Shown one piece after another: positions 60,328 to 64,000 of a stretch of 64,000 nt of DNA. A model generated the notes under the pieces. It was not told where the DNA came from, made no database searches, and saw nothing but the letters and a program-made list of their open reading frames with translations. The first letter of the stretch is position 1; each line of letters opens with the position of its first letter. The DNA is from Rubrivivax albus (lineage in GTDB: Bacteria > Pseudomonadota > Gammaproteobacteria > Burkholderiales > Burkholderiaceae_C): positions 1,275,088 through 1,339,087 of the forward strand of contig NZ_SACT01000001.1 in the NCBI RefSeq assembly GCF_004016515.1. The letters are read 5' to 3'. Both the position numbers and the translations under genes were made by a program.

Positions 60328-60506
60328 GCTATGGGCTCCTGACTGCGCTTCAGGAAAATTCGCCCGAAACCCGTCTCAAACCCAGTTTCGTCTCAGAACC
60401 TCCTGACTTTTTCGTCGTGGTACGGCAGGAAGGGGGTGGCGAAAAATCGGGGTTTTGGCGCCGTACCAATTGAACGGGTAGGCGAGCTTCCGGCCTATGA
60501 GGGCCA
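60328..60506. other. Spacer with 9-bp inverted repeat, no gene
   Basis: 179 bases between the terminator and the DUF499 fragment. TGGTACGGC at 60418-60426 is inverted as GCCGTACCA at 60460-60468, enclosing 33 bases. A CGTCTCA motif occurs twice (60372 and 60389 areas). It may be a junction or arm region of an inserted element. Confidence 0.4.
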
Positions 60507-61979
60507 TCAGTCCTCGAAGCCGTGATTTTTGAATTTGAGCTGATTACAGTTTTCGCGGGCCGCTCGCTGGGTCGACTCGTCGAAACCCGCCGGCGCCTCC
60601 GCCTGAATTTCCAGGCTGACCTTGACCTTCACGCCAGGCTTGGAGGTGAAGAGCATGAGTACCTCTTCGGCGACATCTGAAAACTGGAGCTTGGCCTTGA
60701 CCGGATCGAGCTCGACCTGGCCGAAGAACACTGTCTTCTTCGCCGCGGGCGTCTTGGGCGGGTTGCCGCCCCCGCCTGCTGCTCCTCCACCGCTACCGCC
60801 TCCGGCCCCGGCCCCGCCGCTGCCATCGCCGCCCAAGCCTGCTCCGCCTCCGGCTCCGCCGCCCTGGCCGCCAGCATCGCCTTTCGCCTTGGCCTCGCGC
60901 TCCGCCTTTTCCTTCGCCAACAGATCCGCAAACTGAGATGCCGACGAAGGTTCGACGAGCAACAGAGCGTCATCGAAAATCACCGTCGTCTGCTCTCCGA
61001 AGTGGAAGCCTTGATAGCGGCCATCTTCCTCGCCATAGGCGACGCCGAAGAAGTCGCGCGACGAGACGCCCGCTCCTATGGTGTTGCGCAGAACGTGGTC
61101 ATCTTTGAGCCGGGGCAGATAGAGGTAGCAGCAGGTCTTCTGCCAAGCATCGACTGCCGACACGGCAGGCTGGCCTTCCTTCCAGAACCACGCTTGCAGC
61201 ATCTTCGCCAGGTGGATGGGAGCCCACTCTGTGATGAGAAGCTCGTGCTCGCGCAGAACCTTCTCGATCTCTTCGATGCGGTTGACCGCGGCCGGATTGA
61301 TCTGGAAGTGGTCCCATTGCAGCTCGCCGATGCCTTTGCCCGGCTTGGCCTCCTGCAACGGCGCCAAGAGCCACTTGTAGGTCTCGCGCATCATGCGGCT
61401 CAAGGCCTCCGACGTTTGGTCGTGGCTGTGGCCTGCGAGTTTACTTTGGTGGACGTCGAGGTTGAGGCGCCCCTCCTTCACGTCGTCGACGATGGACTTC
61501 CAGGCCAGCACCGAAGTGACTTGGTCTTTGAGCCGCGACATCGAGTCGGAGTCGGGAGCCAGGAAGATCAGCCGGTTCTGCTTCTGCCGCGGCTGGTCGC
61601 CTCGGGTCTTCAATATCGCGGTAGCTGCGTCGATCGCCGCAGCTTGCGCCGAGCGCGAGAAGGTGGCCTCGGGAGCGAGCACCACAAGGCGCAGTTGCCA
61701 ATCGTCCGGCACGTCGGCCGAGCCAGTGAAGACGTGGATTCCGCCAAAGATGCCGCTGGCGAAGCGCAGCTTGTCCTTGATGAACGGATAGACGTCCTCG
61801 CGCAGGTCGAAGCGGCGCTTCCTATCCTCCATCTCGCGGCGCAGGTTCGGGCGCGTGTCTGTCGACAACCTCTCGCGCAACCAAGACATCGCGGTCGGAC
61901 TGCAAGTGATCTTGAAGCCACGGGCCCGTCCCACCCCGACATGGACCTCGATGCCCGAACGGACGTTAGATTTCGAGTT
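60507..61979 (-). pseudogene. DUF499-domain ATPase, C-terminal part only
   Basis: At least 475 residues on the minus strand from a GTG at 61934; the frame is open from 61979. It lacks the P-loop half of a ~1000-residue DUF499 protein. Visible features: a central region (DDWQLRLVVLAPEATFSRSA, RLIFLAPDSDSMSRLKDQV), a low-complexity Gly/Ala linker at about residues 360-400, and the C-terminal domain KKTVFFGQVELDPVKAKLQF ... NCNQLKFKNHGFED that is characteristic of DUF499. These proteins occur with DUF1156 methylases in phage-defence islands. The upstream end runs straight into integron orf5, so an integron-side junction removed the N-terminus. It ends with a natural stop 250 bases from tRNA-Ser. 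Confidence 0.8.
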
Positions 61980-62466
61980 CTAGGCGTTCTGCGATGAAGG
62001 TTGGATCCCAGCCGGGATTGAAAGTGTCGACGTGGGTGAATCCGAGCCGCTCGTATAGGCCACGCAGGTTCGGGTGGCAGTCGAGCCGCAGCTTGGCGCA
62101 CCCCTGCGTTCGCGCGGCATGGCGGCAAGCCTCGATCAGCGCGGAGCTGACACCCCGGCCCGCATGTGTCCGTCGCACCGCGAGCTTGTGCAGATATGCG
62201 GCCTCCCCCTTGAGGGCGTCGGGCCAGAACTCGGGATCCTCGGCCGACAAGGTGCAACAGCCGACGATGCCGTCGCTGCAACTCGCGACTAGGAGCTCGG
62301 ATCTCAGGACGAAGGTCTCCGCGAATGTCCGGTCGATCCGCGCGACGTCCCAGGCGGGCGTTCCCTTGGCGGACATCCACGCCGCAGCGTCGTGCATCAG
62401 CCGCACAACCTCGTCGATATCACCCGAGCAGGCGACCCGAACGTTCGGAGGCTCCTCGCTGTCCAT
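61966..62466 (-). CDS. orf5: GNAT acetyltransferase orf5 of class 1 integron 3'-CS
   Basis: 166 residues. RVACSGDIDEVVRLMHDAAA at the start, LHKLAVRRTHAGRGVSSALI (acetyl-CoA loop) and GLYERLGFTHVD place it in the GNAT family; I recognise it as orf5 that follows sul1 in class 1 integrons. Function is not established. The stop at 61966 overlaps the open frame of the DUF499 fragment, marking the edge of the conserved segment. Confidence 0.93.
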   Translation of the reverse strand: MDSEEPPNVRVACSGDIDEVVRLMHDAAAWMSAKGTPAWDVARIDRTFAETFVLRSELLVASCSDGIVGCCTLSAEDPEFWPDALKGEAAYLHKLAVRRTHAGRGVSSALIEACRHAARTQGCAKLRLDCHPNLRGLYERLGFTHVDTFNPGWDPTFIAERLELEI

Positions 62467-62593
62467 TCGCTCCCCTGGCGCGGTATGAACCGCCGCCTCA
62501 TAGTGCAGTTTGATCCTGACGAGCCCAGCATGTCTGCGCCCACCTTCGCGGAACCTGACCAGGGTCCGCTAGCGGGCGGCCGGAAGGTGAATG

Positions 62594-63433
62594 CTAGGCA
62601 TGATCTAACCCTCGGTCTCTGGCGTCGCGACTGCGAAATTTCGCGAGGGTTTCCGAGAAGGTGATTGCGCTTCGCAGATCTCCAGGCGCGTGGGTGCGGA
62701 CGTAGTCAGCGCCATTGCCGATCGCGTGAAGTTCCGCCGCAAGGCTCGCTGGACCCAGATCCTTTACAGGAAGGCCAACGGTGGCGCCCAAGAAGGATTT
62801 CCGCGACACCGAGACCAATAGCGGAAGCCCCAACGCCGACTTCAGCTTTTGAAGGTTCGACAGCACGTGCAGCGATGTTTCCGGTGCGGGGCTCAAGAAA
62901 AATCCCATCCCCGGATCGAGGATGAGCCGGTCGGCAGCGACCCCGCTCCGTCGCAAGGCGGAAACCCGCGCCTCGAAGAACCGCACAATCTCGTCGAGCG
63001 CGTCTTCGGGTCGAAGGTGACCGGTGCGGGTGGCGATGCCATCCCGCTGCGCTGAGTGCATAACCACCAGCCTGCAGTCCGCCTCAGCAATATCGGGATA
63101 GAGCGCAGGGTCAGGAAATCCTTGGATATCGTTCAGGTAGCCCACGCCGCGCTTGAGCGCATAGCGCTGGGTTTCCGGTTGGAAGCTGTCGATTGAAACA
63201 CGGTGCATCTGATCGGACAGGGCGTCTAAGAGCGGCGCAATACGTCTGATCTCATCGGCCGGCGATACAGGCCTCGCGTCCGGATGGCTGGCGGCCGGTC
63301 CGACATCCACGACGTCTGATCCGACTCGCAGCATTTCGATCGCCGCGGTGACAGCGCCGGCGGGGTCTAGCCGCCGGCTCTCATCGAAGAAGGAGTCCTC
63401 GGTGAGATTCAGAATGCCGAACACCGTCACCAT
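62594..63433 (-). CDS. sul1: Sulfonamide-resistant dihydropteroate synthase Sul1
   Basis: 279 residues, the exact length of Sul1. [43 protein letters not shown] and [18 protein letters not shown] are the DHPS loops and pterin site in the sul1 form. It replaces the sulfonamide-sensitive FolP. The start at ATG 63433 lies within the end of qacEdelta1. No disabling change is visible. Its source promoter (Pc or the qacE leader) is beyond or at the truncated edge. Confidence 0.97.
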   Translation of the reverse strand: MVTVFGILNLTEDSFFDESRRLDPAGAVTAAIEMLRVGSDVVDVGPAASHPDARPVSPADEIRRIAPLLDALSDQMHRVSIDSFQPETQRYALKRGVGYLNDIQGFPDPALYPDIAEADCRLVVMHSAQRDGIATRTGHLRPEDALDEIVRFFEARVSALRRSGVAADRLILDPGMGFFLSPAPETSLHVLSNLQKLKSALGLPLLVSVSRKSFLGATVGLPVKDLGPASLAAELHAIGNGADYVRTHAPGDLRSAITFSETLAKFRSRDARDRGLDHA

Positions 63434-63774
63434 GGCGTCGGCCTCCGCAGCGACTTCCACGATGGGGATCGGGCGAGCAAAAAGGCAGCAATTATGAGCC
63501 CCATACCTACAAAGCCCCACGCATCAAGCTTTTGCCCATGAAGCAACCAGGCAATGGCTGTAATTATGACGACGCCGAGTCCCGACCAGACTGCATAAGC
63601 AACACCGACAGGGATGGATTTCAGAACCAGAGAAAGAAAATAAAATGCGATGCCATAACCGATTATGACAACGGCGGAAGGGGCAAGCTTAGTAAAGCCC
63701 TCGCTAGATTTTAATGCGGATGTTGCGATTACTTCGCCAACTATTGCGATAACAAGAAAAAGCCAGCCTTTCAT
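63427..63774 (-). CDS. qacEdelta1: Truncated small multidrug efflux protein QacEdelta1
   Basis: 115 residues. Begins [20 protein letters not shown] with Glu14 (SMR-family essential residue) and has SMR helices to about LIIAAFLLA, then the foreign tail [14 protein letters not shown] created by the sul1 fusion. The deletion removes the end of the fourth helix, giving weak or no antiseptic export. AT content is well above the surrounding chromosome, as expected for a cassette-derived gene. Confidence 0.96.
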   Translation of the reverse strand: MKGWLFLVIAIVGEVIATSALKSSEGFTKLAPSAVVIIGYGIAFYFLSLVLKSIPVGVAYAVWSGLGVVIITAIAWLLHGQKLDAWGFVGMGLIIAAFLLARSPSWKSLRRPTPW

Positions 63775-63873
63775 GATATATCTCCCAATTTGTGTAGGGC
63801 TTATTATGCACGCTTAAAAATAATAAAAGCAGACTTGACCTGATAGTTTGGCTGTGAGCAATTATGTGCTTAG

Positions 63874-64000
63874 CAGGCTGCTGAAATACTCCCCAGCGTC
63901 CGAACCTGTTCAGCGGCTGTAGCCGCATTTTTCCGTATCCTGAAAGTCAACCCCTCAAAATCGCCTGCTTTCAGTCGCAAAGCACGGTTTTTTTGCCCCT
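63874..64000. other. 127 bases of unidentified DNA cutting the 3'-CS
   Basis: From CAGGCTGCTGAAATACTCCC the sequence is no longer integron. The reading GGCTGTAGCC within it and the abrupt edge suggest the end of an insertion sequence or transposon. I cannot name it. No attC (with the GTTRRRY core) is seen. The window ends here. Confidence 0.4.

Larger units (their letters stand above)
61966..63873 (-). mobile_element. Class 1 integron 3'-conserved segment (qacEdelta1-sul1-orf5)
   Basis: In minus orientation: the qacE leader, qacEdelta1 overlapping the sul1 start by 7 bases, sul1, a 127-base spacer and orf5. The order and the overlap are the standard 3'-CS. Its usual outer end, GTTAGATGCACTAAGCAC, is cut: the match runs only to CTAAGCAC (reverse complement GTGCTTAG at 63866-63873). 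The integrase intI1, attI and cassettes are not in the window. Confidence 0.92.

Noticed and set aside
63877..63960. Possible cassette attC next to qacEdelta1
   Set aside because: The GTTRRRY core and the paired R/L boxes are absent, and the normal 3'-CS edge has been removed.

Overview
The window is GC-rich chromosomal DNA from a betaproteobacterium. PhaR, a PEP-CTERM protein, guaB/guaA, the yicC-kinase-phosphatase-rph-rdgB-hemW run and a cheRDB block all fit Burkholderiales, probably the Rubrivivax/Leptothrix/Ideonella side; this assignment is inference. No CRISPR array, rRNA or replication origin is visible. One tRNA gene is present.

Layout. (1) 1-11045 is backbone: a cut beta-propeller-like gene, an esterase, phaR, rimO, metC, smpB (minus), ratA, rnfH, a DUF4124 gene (minus), guaB, an MFS exporter and guaA. 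(2) 11046-41027 is accessory DNA inserted at the 3' end of guaA. The 19-bp guaA terminus (Thr-Ile-Glu-Trp-Glu-stop) recurs at 23021-23039 and 41009-41027, and copies of TGACGGTATC cluster around these points, so I read the region as two tandem guaA-specific islands. Island 1 (11046-23039) starts with a broken integrase and chimeric gene fragments. It then carries an M81/MlrC amidohydrolase, an AraC regulator, an esterase, a TonB receptor, a D-lactate-dehydrogenase-like flavoprotein and a DadA-like dehydrogenase, and ends with a toxin-antitoxin pair beside the att site. Island 2 (23040-41027) holds two parallel modules. Each has CoA activation, a biotin-dependent carboxyltransferase, a tiny stand-alone biotin carrier, a TIM-barrel amidohydrolase, an organic-acid uptake component and its own regulator. 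Neither has a biotin carboxylase. (3) 41126-60257 is backbone again: yicC, a Ser/Thr kinase-PP2C pair, rph, rdgB, hemW, a PEP-CTERM protein, a SARP-type regulator, cheB/cheD/cheR, a GGDEF protein coupled to flhG, a truncated hemoglobin, smr, radC, a FKBP-type isomerase with ispH, serS, a hydratase and tRNA-Ser(CGA). (4) 60258-64000 is a second acquired region: the C-terminal part of a DUF499 defence-island ATPase joined to a class 1 integron 3'-conserved segment (orf5, sul1, qacEdelta1, all minus strand), which is itself cut at 63873 by 127 bp of unidentified DNA.

How the genes may work together. Island 1 looks like uptake and stepwise oxidation of a compound containing D-hydroxy or D-amino acids (inference). 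In island 2 module A, a six-gene minus-strand operon (BCCP-gntR-dctPQM-amidohydrolase) and a plus-strand operon (carboxyltransferase-acyl-CoA ligase) share the palindrome ATTGTYRACAAT, pointing to one GntR-controlled regulon. Module B is a LysR-controlled operon (CoA-transferase, carboxyltransferase, Bug solute receptor, amidohydrolase, BCCP, phosphotransferase). The right end shows that this environmental-type chromosome carries sulfonamide and partial quaternary-ammonium resistance DNA.
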